Origin: Taibaiella sp041660405
GTDB taxonomy: Bacteria > Bacteroidota > Bacteroidia > Chitinophagales > Chitinophagaceae
DNA length: 64,000 nucleotides
Direction: 5' to 3'
NCBI GenBank assembly: GCA_041660405.1
Contig: JBAZWL010000011.1
Coordinates: forward strand, 62,001-126,000
Part shown: positions 35,543 through 43,854 of the stretch, piece after piece
Position numbering within the stretch: position 1 is the stretch's first letter
Layout: every line of letters starts with the position of its first letter
Position numbers and translations under genes: made by a program
The notes under the pieces: generated by a model
What the model was told of the DNA's origin: nothing
What the model saw: the letters and a program-made list of their open reading frames with translations, nothing else
The model's database searches: none

Positions 35543-36562
35543 ATGAGCAATCCAAAACCGCTATTAGAATGTGTTCCCAACTTTAGCGAAGGCCAGAGTG
35601 AAGAAGTGCTTGATGCCATCAAACAAGCCATCACGGCAGTACAGGGCCAACAGTTGCTACATATTGATCAAAGTCCTGCAGCCAATCGCACGGTCTTTAC
35701 TTTTGCCGGCGAACCATCTGCTGTGATAGAGGCAGCCTATCAGGCCATAAAGACAGCGGCCTCTTTAATTGATATGCGTTTTCAAAAAGGAACACATCCA
35801 CGATTAGGTGCTACAGACGTTTGTCCGCTCATTCCTTTAGCTAATATCAGTATGGAAGAAGCAGTCCATTGGGCAAATGTACTGGGTCAAAGAGTAGGCG
35901 AAACATTGAATATTCCTGTTTATCTGTATGAACATGCTGCCCGTGAAAATTATCGGCGTGCATTACCCGATGTACGAAAGGGTCAATATGAAGGCTTAAA
36001 TGCCAGGATACAATTGCCGGAATGGCAACCTGATTATGGCCCATCCACACAGGACGATTGGAAAAGTATTGAAAGAACGGGCGCAACTATAATTGGTGCA
36101 AGAGATATATTGGTCGCGTTCAACATTTCCCTCAATACCAAGGATGAAAGAATAGCCGCGCATATTGCAAAACAAATGCGGACCAGCAGCAATGGACTGC
36201 TTCCGGCGCTTCGCGCTATTGGTTGGTATATGGAGGATTTTGAATGTGCCCAGGTATCTATGAATCTTTTGGATTACCGGATCACGTCTCCGTTAAAGGT
36301 GTGGGAAACCTGCAAATCACTGGCTGTATTGCATAGTCTTGAACCTATTGGGTGTGAGGTGATAGGATTAATACCTGAAGCTTGTGTATTGGAAGCAGGG
36401 TCGAAAGCGTTGGCAATTGGCAATTGGCAGTTGGCTAATGATGTGGATAGAAAGAAAATAATTGAAGCCGGGATTGAATATTTAGGGTTGGATCGGGTAA
36501 AGCCCTTTATTGCTGAAGAAAAAATATTGGAATACGCTTTAGCTAAAGCAGGGCTGATGTAG
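35543..36562 (+). CDS. ftcD: Glutamate formiminotransferase
   Basis: 339 residues, the transferase half only. It moves the formimino group of N-formimino-glutamate to tetrahydrofolate in histidine degradation. Seen: LLECVPNFSEGQ, MRFQKGTHPRLGATDVCPLIPL, NIPVYLYEHAARENYR with the catalytic His of KGTHPRLG, and RDILVAFNISLNT. The cyclodeaminase domain of animal FTCD is absent, which is normal for bacteria. The stop codon TAG is built into a REP-like palindrome that starts one base later. Confidence 0.92.
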   Translation: MSNPKPLLECVPNFSEGQSEEVLDAIKQAITAVQGQQLLHIDQSPAANRTVFTFAGEPSAVIEAAYQAIKTAASLIDMRFQKGTHPRLGATDVCPLIPLANISMEEAVHWANVLGQRVGETLNIPVYLYEHAARENYRRALPDVRKGQYEGLNARIQLPEWQPDYGPSTQDDWKSIERTGATIIGARDILVAFNISLNTKDERIAAHIAKQMRTSSNGLLPALRAIGWYMEDFECAQVSMNLLDYRITSPLKVWETCKSLAVLHSLEPIGCEVIGLIPEACVLEAGSKALAIGNWQLANDVDRKKIIEAGIEYLGLDRVKPFIAEEKILEYALAKAGLM

Positions 36563-36718
36563 AGACGTGCAATTGCACGTCTTGACCATAAAGATGTGAA
36601 TTGCGCGTCAGGGCTCCTAAAGGTCTGATTATATCTAGCCAATTTTGATTACGCAGAACGCTATGCATTGCATCCCTACTCTGCCTTTCTGACGGCGAAG
36701 ACGTGCAATTGCACGTCT
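36563..36718. repeat. REP-like palindrome cluster
   Basis: Two identical 20-base perfect palindromes AGACGTGCAATTGCACGTCT at 36563-36582 and 36699-36718, with weaker relatives between them (about 36592-36609 and 36652-36680, the latter containing TGCATTGCATCCCTAC). The outer flanks are TAGAG on the left and CTA on the right, so the array is itself symmetric. It fills the space between two convergent genes and may also end transcription. Confidence 0.7.
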
Positions 36719-36721
36719 CTA

Positions 36722-37387
36722 CTATTTGTCATTTGCTATTTTCTGGATCTTGTCCGAATCGTAATAATGTGTGCCGGTAAGGCCTTTGAGCGATTGTGCG
36801 ATCATTGCCTTTGCCACATCCTTTACATCAATGCTTCTGTATTTTTTCAATCCTCCTAAAAGAAGCGGGTTAATCAGTTTAAACAAACCCAGTCCGATTT
36901 TCTCCACGATACGACTTTCTTCACGATTACCGGCAAGGAAAGATGGGCGATAAAAATGTTTGGAATGAAAAGGAATTTTATCAATATCCTGTTCCGTTTC
37001 TCCTTTCATTTTCAGGTAAAAATTAGATGATTTTTGATTCGCACCAATTGCAGAAATCAGGTGAAACTGTTGCACTCCATTTGCAGCAGCGGCTTCGGCC
37101 ATGTGAAGCGGAAAGTCGTGATCTATCTGGTAATAGCGCCGCTTATCGGGCGTTTTGGCTTTGGTGCTGCCCAGGCATGAAAAGAATACATCACCTGTAA
37201 TAAGATCAGCAAAGGTCTCTGCATGATCAAAGTCTACTATGAACTCCTGTACTTTGGCGTGAATAAAACCCGAAGGTCTTCGCACTAATAATTTTATGGT
37301 ACTATATTCTTTTAAGGCGCAAAGCTGGTGTAGCAATTCCGTTCCTACAAGACCTGAACTCCCCGCAATAATAGCTGCTTTCGACAT
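36722..37387 (-). CDS. NAD(P)-binding Rossmann protein (atypical SDR, HTATIP2-like)
   Basis: 221 residues. N-terminal nucleotide motif AAIIAGSSGLVGTELLHQL, VRRPSG, then VFFSCLGSTKAKTPDKRRYYQIDHDF and HLISAIGANQKSSNFYLKMKGETEQ with a YxxxK-like arrangement, and RPSFLAGNREESR. These blocks are shared with small oxidoreductases of the HTATIP2/YwnB type. Substrate unknown. Convergent with ftcD; its stop is 4 bp from the REP-like palindrome. Confidence 0.84.
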   Translation of the reverse strand: MSKAAIIAGSSGLVGTELLHQLCALKEYSTIKLLVRRPSGFIHAKVQEFIVDFDHAETFADLITGDVFFSCLGSTKAKTPDKRRYYQIDHDFPLHMAEAAAANGVQQFHLISAIGANQKSSNFYLKMKGETEQDIDKIPFHSKHFYRPSFLAGNREESRIVEKIGLGLFKLINPLLLGGLKKYRSIDVKDVAKAMIAQSLKGLTGTHYYDSDKIQKIANDK

Positions 37388-37441
37388 AAGAATTATATAT
37401 GTTCAAAAATAACCATTACCACTAAAAGAAGTTGTTAAGGA

Positions 37442-37579
37442 TTAACCCTTTAACATGCGTTTTATCAACAGGATAAAGCTTTGCCCGGCATTACTTTTAT
37501 AATGATCGACAATCTTTTGTCCCAAATAAATGCAACCATGCATCAAGGTTAATAACAGCGCAAATGCCAGAAACTTCAT
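37442..37579 (-). CDS. Possible 45-residue membrane or secreted peptide
   Basis: ATG 37579 to TAA 37442. The product begins with a signal- or anchor-like stretch (MKFLAFALLLTLMHGC) whose Cys 16 might be a lipobox, followed by a polar part (QKIVDHYKSNAGQSF) and a short basic end. It lies in a 464-bp gap and is read in the direction of the downstream Rossmann gene, 54 bp away. I do not recognise the family; chance is possible. Confidence 0.35.
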   Translation of the reverse strand: MKFLAFALLLTLMHGCIYLGQKIVDHYKSNAGQSFILLIKRMLKG

Positions 37580-37851
37580 AACCTGTATTTATTGCAAAAC
37601 AAATCACTACTTATTACCCCAAGGTTAAATATTGCCTTGCCATTAAAAATTAATATTGTGTTTACTTAACAGCAACATAATACAGGACTAATACACTGGT
37701 TACATAAACAAGTGAATTTTACTTCTGCAACCAAACATCTGCTACGCCCCTGTTTTAATCCCCATCACCTGCAACAAGATTGATGCCGCCTCTTTTCAGG
37801 AGTGGCATTTTTCTTTCATTAACTTTACCTTCGCTGATATTTTAAACATAC
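37580..37851. other. Intergenic region upstream of lpxK
   Basis: No gene or repeat found. TAACTTTA at 37820-37827, 24 bp before the lpxK ATG, is one base off the -7 consensus. Confidence 0.4.
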
Positions 37852-38940
37852 ATGAACCCACTACTGATTCTGATCAACATCCTCAAACCCTTACTGTACC
37901 CTATTTCACTTCTCTATGGAGTTATTGTTTGGCTGCGTAACAAATTGTATGATGCAGGTCTCGTTTCTTCTATTCAGTTTAGTGTGCCGGTAATTTCAGT
38001 AGGCAATTTATCTACCGGCGGCACGGGCAAAACACCACATATTGAATACCTGATCCGGTTGCTTCAGTATGAATATAAAGTTGCCACTATGAGTCGTGGT
38101 TACAAAAGAAGAACAACCGGTTTTTACATGGCAAAGGAAGGAACGGATGCCACTATGATTGGAGATGAACCCATGCAGTTCCATCATAAATTTCCGGAGG
38201 TATGTGTAAGTGTATGCGAAGATAGAATGACAGGCATACCAAGGCTTTTGGGCGAACGACCTGATATAGACATTGTACTGCTTGATGATGCATTCCAACA
38301 CCGTTCTGTAAAACCTGGCCTCAACATATTGATCGTTGATTTTGCAAAACCATTTTACAAAGATTACATCCTTCCCTTTGGAAGCCTTAGAGAAGGAAGA
38401 AAAGCTTATAAACGTGCTGATATTATTATCGTATCCAAATGCCCTCCGCAACTTAGTAATGCTCTTCAAGAGGAGATGATTGGAAAAATAAAACCTTTGC
38501 CGCATCAGAAAGTCTACTTCTCTTATATCGCTTACGATACAATGACCGATTTTTTTAACGGCGAAGCTTTCATTCAAACTAATAAAGCTAACATAGTCAT
38601 GGTAAGTGGCATTGCCAAACCGGAGCCTATGCTGGAACATTTAAGAAGCATTGCTGCAGATGTACATTTGTTGCGCTATCCGGATCATCATTATTTTACT
38701 ACGGCTAACCTGGAGGAGATCAAACAAACTATTTCCAACTGGAACGTAAGTGAAAAAATAATTGTTACCACCGAAAAAGATGCTGCAAGACTGGCCATTC
38801 ATAAAGAAGAACTGGCTCAATGGAATGTGCGTATTGCGGTGCTTCCCATAATGATAAAGTTTATTGGAAATGAAGCAAACTTTAACCATGAAATAAATAG
38901 CTACATTTTTCGTGAAAAAGAAGAAATGAATATGGAGTAA
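37852..38940 (+). CDS. lpxK: Tetraacyldisaccharide 4'-kinase
   Basis: 362 residues. It phosphorylates the 4' position of the lipid A precursor at the inner membrane. Seen: hydrophobic N-terminal anchor, P-loop VGNLSTGGTGKTPHIEYL (about 49-66), SRGYKRR, GDEPMQFHHKFP, LLDDAFQHRSVKPGLNILIVDF (second catalytic Asp) and LPFGSLREGRKAYKRADIIIVSKCP. All LpxK hallmarks are present and the length is normal. Shows that this organism makes a lipid A based outer membrane. Confidence 0.95.
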   Translation: MNPLLILINILKPLLYPISLLYGVIVWLRNKLYDAGLVSSIQFSVPVISVGNLSTGGTGKTPHIEYLIRLLQYEYKVATMSRGYKRRTTGFYMAKEGTDATMIGDEPMQFHHKFPEVCVSVCEDRMTGIPRLLGERPDIDIVLLDDAFQHRSVKPGLNILIVDFAKPFYKDYILPFGSLREGRKAYKRADIIIVSKCPPQLSNALQEEMIGKIKPLPHQKVYFSYIAYDTMTDFFNGEAFIQTNKANIVMVSGIAKPEPMLEHLRSIAADVHLLRYPDHHYFTTANLEEIKQTISNWNVSEKIIVTTEKDAARLAIHKEELAQWNVRIAVLPIMIKFIGNEANFNHEINSYIFREKEEMNME

Positions 38941-38959
38941 TATGATTTCAAAATTCATT

Positions 38960-38989
38960 TTTGAAAAACGAACATACTCATTATCTTTG
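38960..38989 (+). promoter_or_regulatory. Promoter of the 2TM protein gene
   Basis: TTTG at 38960-38963, 18-base spacer, TATCTTTG at 38982-38989; one base shorter than the usual spacing. Confidence 0.6.
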
Positions 38990-39017
38990 CAGCGTCTAAT
39001 TATAAAAAGAACACAAT

Positions 39018-39266
39018 ATGCCTAAGAAATTACCTGCAACCGGCAAACAAGTACGCGGCTGGTTTTTACACCTGATAGTTTTCGCTGTAGTAAATGCATT
39101 CTTATGGTATATATGTTACAAAGGTGCTACAGGATGGGTTTACCCTTGGCCAAGCTGGATCACAGCCGCATGGGGACTGACTGTTATTGGTCACGCTTGC
39201 CTGGTTTGGGGTAATTATGAAGATAAAGGACACGAAGAATGGAAACGCCAGGCTTCTAATGGATAA
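39018..39266 (+). CDS. 2TM domain-containing protein
   Basis: 82 residues with two hydrophobic helices (WFLHLIVFAVVNAFLWYIC and WITAAWGLTVIGHACLVW) separated by a short PWPSW loop, and a charged C-terminal tail. This matches the small Bacteroidota 2TM family; some members are fused to sensor proteins, but the function of free-standing ones is unknown. Confidence 0.82.
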   Translation: MPKKLPATGKQVRGWFLHLIVFAVVNAFLWYICYKGATGWVYPWPSWITAAWGLTVIGHACLVWGNYEDKGHEEWKRQASNG

Positions 39267-39292
39267 TTAATTCGATTATTTAAAATATTATG

Positions 39293-39324
39293 GAGGCAGC
39301 TTATATTTAGGCTGCCTCTTTTTT
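39293..39324 (+). terminator. Terminator after the 2TM gene
   Basis: 8-bp stem GAGGCAGC/GCTGCCTC, 10-base loop, six T. Confidence 0.82.
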
Positions 39325-39400
39325 ATACAATTATTGAATCTTATCCAGTAAGAAGTTGACTGAAATGGAACAGATGAAAACTATGCTTGCCAATCCCTGA

Positions 39401-39511
39401 ATGGGGGCTTTAATGGTATTTGCAGAACCCTGGCCTATAGCCATATTAGTAACATTGGTTTCCGCTTTTATTGTATCCAGGAAAAGAAAACAGGAAGTGG
39501 CTGTTGTTTAA
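39401..39511 (+). pseudogene. 36-residue membrane peptide or remnant of a larger gene
   Basis: ATG 39401 to TAA 39509-39511: one hydrophobic helix (VFAEPWPIAILVTLVSAFIVS) and a basic tail RKRKQE. The same frame is open upstream from about 39340, interrupted only by the TGA at 39398-39400 that touches the ATG; the preceding piece reads LTEMEQMKTMLANP. It looks like the C-terminal helix of a membrane protein (DUF4199-like by memory) broken by one stop. It could also be a real small protein. Confidence 0.3.
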
Positions 39512-39530
39512 CCCTATAAAGGGTTTCCTA

Positions 39531-39569
39531 AATAAAATAGGGGGCTGAAATTCAGCCCCCTATTTTATT
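39531..39569. terminator. Bidirectional terminator upstream of the sugar dehydratase stop
   Basis: 19-bp perfect arms AATAAAATAGGGGGCTGAA with complement around a single A; the inner bases form the loop. T-rich on both strands. Confidence 0.85.
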
Positions 39570-39584
39570 GCCTTACAAAAGCAA

Positions 39585-41525
39585 TCATTGATTATTTCCT
39601 TTATTAATATCTAACTTCTGGTAAATAGAATTATTACTGATAAACTCTGGTACAATTTCCTTCATTTTCCCTACCGTTTCCATCAGGAAATGTTTTTGTG
39701 CCAGATCAATAAGGGCATCAACCTGGGTGTATACAGATGCAAAATCATATTCCCGTACCGTTGCAATCATAATTTTTTCATGATAGGTAGGAATTGTATT
39801 TTCTGCGTTATTGAGCAATTCTTCGTATAGTTTTTCTCCGGGACGTAAGCCACTGTAAGCAATATGGATATCACGGTCTGGCTCTTTACCAGCAAGGCGA
39901 ATCATCTTCCGTGCCAAATCTACAATCTTAACCGGATTGCCCATATCAAACACAAATATTTCACCACCTTTACCCATAGCACCCGCTTCCAATACTAATT
40001 GACAAGCTTCGGGAATGGTCATGAAATAACGTGTAATTTCGGGATGGGTAACGGTAAGTGGACCACCTTCTTCCAATTGTTTTTTGAACCGTGGAATCAC
40101 CGAGCCATTTGATCCAAGCACATTACCAAATCTTGTGGTAATAAATTTAGTATTGCGCATGGGCAAAGTCCCGTTGCCTGATGCAAGCGAACTATTACCG
40201 GAGCGTGAAATATATTTATAATAAGACTGAATGAAAATTTCCGAAATTCTTTTTGAAGCCCCCATCACATTGGTAGGGTTTACCGCTTTATCGGTAGACA
40301 CCATCACAAATTTCTCTACACCATAACTTACTGATAATTCAGAAAGGATTTTTGTTCCCAATACGTTATTCACAATAGCGGCTGAAGGATGTTCTTCCAT
40401 GAGCGGCACATGCTTGTAAGCAGCAGCATGGTAAACAATATCCGGTGCATATATTTCAAATATCTGCTCCATTCTCACCCTATCGCAAATATCACCGATG
40501 AAGGTTTTGACTTTTGCATCTTCGGGCAAAGCAATGCGCAGCTCATGCAATGGCGTTTCGGCCATATCGCAAGCAATAATGATCGCTGGGTTGTATTGTA
40601 AAAGCTGTCTTACAATTTCGCTTCCGATAGATCCTGCTGCGCCGGTTACCAGTACTTTTTTACCTCTTATTTCTTTGCCTACCTGCTCATTTTTAATTTT
40701 AATTACATCTCTTTCAAGCAATTGCTCAATATTTACATCCTTAAGCTGATCTGGCTGAAGCGTGTTGTTGATCCATTTTTCGCTGGAAGGCACCTGTTGA
40801 ATACGGATATTCAACTCCAGGCAAATATCCACCAGGTCATTTAGTCTTTGTTTACGGATGTACGGATCTGCAATGATGAGTAATTCTACGCCTTCACGTT
40901 TCAATCTTTCCAGGTTTGCCTTGTTGGCACGCACTACAGATGTGGTTTCAATAATTTTACCAATCAGCCTTTCGTTATCTTCCAGAAAAGCCAGAATTTT
41001 GATTTCAGAACGTTGGTTGTCTGATATCATTTTTTTCGCCAGCAAACCTTCATAACCTGCGCTGTATAGTACTGCCTTAATTGTTTTTTTCCTTACCGAA
41101 AACAGGTAATGAAATATCCTTTTTACAAAAAGACGATATATAATGAGCAAGAAATTAATGCTTAGATAATAAATAAATAATACAGAGGTGGGAAATAATG
41201 CTGCCGAAGTATCGCCACTTTTGGGGTAAATATTCTCGATAAGGAGAAAAATAAGGCAAACAATAGTGTTAACAGATAAAATACGTCCTGTGTCTTCTAC
41301 AGAAGTATATCTTACAATTCCTGCATATGTTTTAAATGCAACCAAAAGACATGCATTAACAGCAACAGTTATACTTAATATTTTTAATAGGGGATAATGG
41401 TCAATTTCCTTAAGATTGAAGTTCATTCTTAACAAAAATGCCATTGACATTGCAATAATACAGCAAATCAGGTCAAGAAGAAATATGATCCATCTGGGTG
41501 CGAGACGTATTCTTTGTGTGGCCAT
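39585..41525 (-). CDS. PglF/CapD-like nucleotide-sugar 4,6-dehydratase, membrane-bound
   Basis: 646 residues from ATG 41525 (a TTG 12 codons upstream is rejected). N-terminal four to five transmembrane helices (about 10-140), a CoA-binding-like Rossmann part (about 145-270; AVLYSAGYEGLLAKKM), then an extended SDR domain (about 290-600) with KVLVTGAAGSIGSEIVRQLL, TFIGDICDR, YHAAAYKHVPLMEEHP and MVSTDKAVNPTNVMGASKRISE. The catalytic Tyr of the usual YxxxK is replaced by Met in the MGASK position, a known trait of the PglF/CapD class. It converts UDP-GlcNAc or a relative to the 4-keto-6-deoxy sugar at the start of surface polysaccharide synthesis. The LMW-PTP gene diverges from it. Confidence 0.92.
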   Translation of the reverse strand: MATQRIRLAPRWIIFLLDLICCIIAMSMAFLLRMNFNLKEIDHYPLLKILSITVAVNACLLVAFKTYAGIVRYTSVEDTGRILSVNTIVCLIFLLIENIYPKSGDTSAALFPTSVLFIYYLSINFLLIIYRLFVKRIFHYLFSVRKKTIKAVLYSAGYEGLLAKKMISDNQRSEIKILAFLEDNERLIGKIIETTSVVRANKANLERLKREGVELLIIADPYIRKQRLNDLVDICLELNIRIQQVPSSEKWINNTLQPDQLKDVNIEQLLERDVIKIKNEQVGKEIRGKKVLVTGAAGSIGSEIVRQLLQYNPAIIIACDMAETPLHELRIALPEDAKVKTFIGDICDRVRMEQIFEIYAPDIVYHAAAYKHVPLMEEHPSAAIVNNVLGTKILSELSVSYGVEKFVMVSTDKAVNPTNVMGASKRISEIFIQSYYKYISRSGNSSLASGNGTLPMRNTKFITTRFGNVLGSNGSVIPRFKKQLEEGGPLTVTHPEITRYFMTIPEACQLVLEAGAMGKGGEIFVFDMGNPVKIVDLARKMIRLAGKEPDRDIHIAYSGLRPGEKLYEELLNNAENTIPTYHEKIMIATVREYDFASVYTQVDALIDLAQKHFLMETVGKMKEIVPEFISNNSIYQKLDINKGNNQ

Positions 41526-41777
41526 AGGAATCTGTCCGGGTTTATAGAGGCTTGGTTGCAAAAGTATAAATTAAATTTGAGAATTTACCTATAAATTATG
41601 ATAATTTAAATTTTTCCTTATGACTTCTTTACCAAACTCTAAATTATTATTTTATTTCTATTAAGATTTAAAGAGTTCCAATTAGATTTGCATTTTGTAA
41701 TCTCTATTCTCTAATGACTGGAAAAATGGTTGAACGAATGGTTCCCATTATTTAAGTTTTTTGTTAATTATTATTTT

Positions 41778-42242
41778 ATGCGTGTCTTAATGGTATGTCT
41801 GGGCAATATTTGTCGCTCTCCTATTGCAGAAGGGGTCATGCGTCATGTTGCCTTTCAGCATAATTTAAACTGGAGCATCGAATCTGCAGGCACGGAAAGC
41901 TATCATATAGGTGAGGCTCCGCACAACTACTCGCAAAAAGTGTGCCATAAATACGGGATTGATATTTCACAGCAAAGAGCTCGTAAATTTGTCCCGGAAG
42001 ATTTTAATCATTTTGACAAAATTTATGCCATGTCAAAAGATGTTCTGGAAGAAATAAAACATGTATCCGGATCATCCTTTGATGAAAGCAGAATTTCATT
42101 GTTTCTTAATGAATTATATCCCGGAAGCAACCGGTCTGTACCGGATCCCTGGTATGGTCCGGAAGATGGATACGAGGAGGTTTACGACATGATTGAAAAG
42201 ACCTGCAGGAAGATTGCCGAAAAGTATAGATCTCAATTTTAA
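41778..42242 (+). CDS. Low-molecular-weight protein tyrosine phosphatase
   Basis: 154 residues from ATG 41778 (an earlier in-frame start at 41730 is rejected as the family begins at MRVLMVCLGN). P-loop CLGNICRSP (C7, R13) and the general-acid Asp in VPDPWYG. Bacterial members of this size (Wzb type) dephosphorylate tyrosine kinases that control polysaccharide export; the divergent sugar-dehydratase gene supports such a link, though no Wzc-like kinase is in view. Confidence 0.92.
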   Translation: MRVLMVCLGNICRSPIAEGVMRHVAFQHNLNWSIESAGTESYHIGEAPHNYSQKVCHKYGIDISQQRARKFVPEDFNHFDKIYAMSKDVLEEIKHVSGSSFDESRISLFLNELYPGSNRSVPDPWYGPEDGYEEVYDMIEKTCRKIAEKYRSQF

Positions 42243-42299
42243 CTTTAGGAATTAACCTAAAGAAAACATTTCCCAGAAATTACAAATTATTACCCATTA

Positions 42300-43685
42300 A
42301 TGAAGCCATCAATACCACAAGGTACCCGCGATTTTTCCCCGGAAGATGTAAGACGCAGACAATATATATTACAATCTATCCGTACCGTTTTTGAACTTTA
42401 CGGATATCAGCCATTGGAAACGCCCTCTATGGAAAACCTCACTACTTTGATGGGGAAATATGGCGATGAAGGTGACCGATTGATATTCAAAATATTAAAT
42501 AACGGATTGACTGATCCTAAAAATGCTGATAAAGCCAAAATAGGTTTTGAAAATGTATTGCAAGGCAAAAATGATCCAAATCTTACAGAACGGGCTTTAC
42601 GCTACGACCTTACCATCCCTTTTGCCCGTTATGTGGTAATGAACCAAAACGAGTTGGCTTTCCCTTTTCGCAGATACCAGATGCAACCGGTTTGGCGCGC
42701 CGATCGTCCTCAACGTGGCCGCTATCGCGAGTTCTGGCAATGTGATGCCGATGTGGTAGGCAGCAATTCTTTACTCAATGAAGCAGAATTGATCAGTATT
42801 TACCGGGAATCTTTTCACAGACTAAAAGTTCCTGGAATTACGGTGAAGATCAATAGCCGTAAGGTATTGGCTGGTCTGGCAGAATGCTGTGGTGCTCCTG
42901 AATTACTTACCGATATTACCGTTGCCATAGATAAACTGGATAAAATAGGAATGGATGGTGTACAGAAAGAGTTGGTACAACGTGGTCTTTCGGAAGAGAA
43001 AATAAATTTTATTTCAGGATATCTTGTTATAAAAGGAGATACAGAATCGCAACTGCAAGAAATGGCTTCTCTGCTGGCATCCAGTGAAATAGCACAAAAA
43101 GGGATAGAAGAACTTCGCCAGACACTTGCGTATCATGATCAACTCAAAAATGATAATTGGGATAGTGAAGTGGTTGTAGATTTTACTCTTGCCCGCGGTC
43201 TGAATTATTATACAGGCATTATTGCAGAAGTAGTTACAAATGCCGTAAAAATGGGAAGCATTGGCGGCGGCGGTCGTTATGATGACCTTACGGGTCTTTT
43301 CGGACTAAAAGGTCTTTCTGGAGTTGGCATTTCTTTCGGCGTGGATCGTATTTATGATGTTATGGAAGAACTGGCTCTGTTCCCCACAGAATTTGCCTCA
43401 GCAACAAAGATCATTTTTGTAAATATTGAACCAAAAGCAGAAGCGCAGATAATCGATTATCTGAAAAAATTGCGCAACGAAGGTATTGCTGCTGAATTTT
43501 ATCCCGATAAAGCCAAATTTGACAAACAAATGAAATATGCTGACAAGCGCAATATCCCTTTTGTAGGCATCATTGGCGAATCAGAATTAAATGATGGCAT
43601 TATCAATGTAAAAAACATGACAACCGGCGAGCAAAAGAAAGTTTCCATCGAAGAACTTGCTACGTTGCTTTCGTCCAATCTATAA
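42300..43685 (+). CDS. hisS: Histidyl-tRNA synthetase
   Basis: 461 residues, class II synthetase. Motif 1 region GTRDFSPEDVRRRQYI, motif 2 YRQ/PVWRADRPQRGRYREFWQCDADVVG, the His-specific loops LARGLNYYTGIIAEV and motif 3 GGGGRYDDLTGLFG with GVGISFGVDRIYDVM. C-terminal anticodon domain (about 365-461; KIIFVNIEPKAEAQIIDYLKKL). Monocistronic or with the phosphatase gene 57 bp upstream. A GC-rich palindrome follows the stop. Confidence 0.95.
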   Translation: MKPSIPQGTRDFSPEDVRRRQYILQSIRTVFELYGYQPLETPSMENLTTLMGKYGDEGDRLIFKILNNGLTDPKNADKAKIGFENVLQGKNDPNLTERALRYDLTIPFARYVVMNQNELAFPFRRYQMQPVWRADRPQRGRYREFWQCDADVVGSNSLLNEAELISIYRESFHRLKVPGITVKINSRKVLAGLAECCGAPELLTDITVAIDKLDKIGMDGVQKELVQRGLSEEKINFISGYLVIKGDTESQLQEMASLLASSEIAQKGIEELRQTLAYHDQLKNDNWDSEVVVDFTLARGLNYYTGIIAEVVTNAVKMGSIGGGGRYDDLTGLFGLKGLSGVGISFGVDRIYDVMEELALFPTEFASATKIIFVNIEPKAEAQIIDYLKKLRNEGIAAEFYPDKAKFDKQMKYADKRNIPFVGIIGESELNDGIINVKNMTTGEQKKVSIEELATLLSSNL

Positions 43686-43692
43686 TATTATT

Positions 43693-43721
43693 TCTCGCAA
43701 CGTCGCGGCGACGCTGCGAGA
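43693..43721. repeat. GC-rich palindromic repeat, copy B
   Basis: 29 bases TCTCGCAACG...CGCTGCGAGA-type, 8 bp after the hisS stop; the right arm is identical to copy A at 32938-32966 and the left arm differs by one base. Like copy A it follows a plus-strand gene directly. Confidence 0.65.
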
Positions 43722-43854
43722 ACAATCCTCTCCTTTTTCTCTGTGCCGCCGTGAGACATTTAAACACTATAGGCTATGCCCCGAACGCCTATTTTATTTA
43801 TAACATAATTCTCCATACCTTTGCGCCTAATTTTTAGTTTAGGGAGTACTCTAC

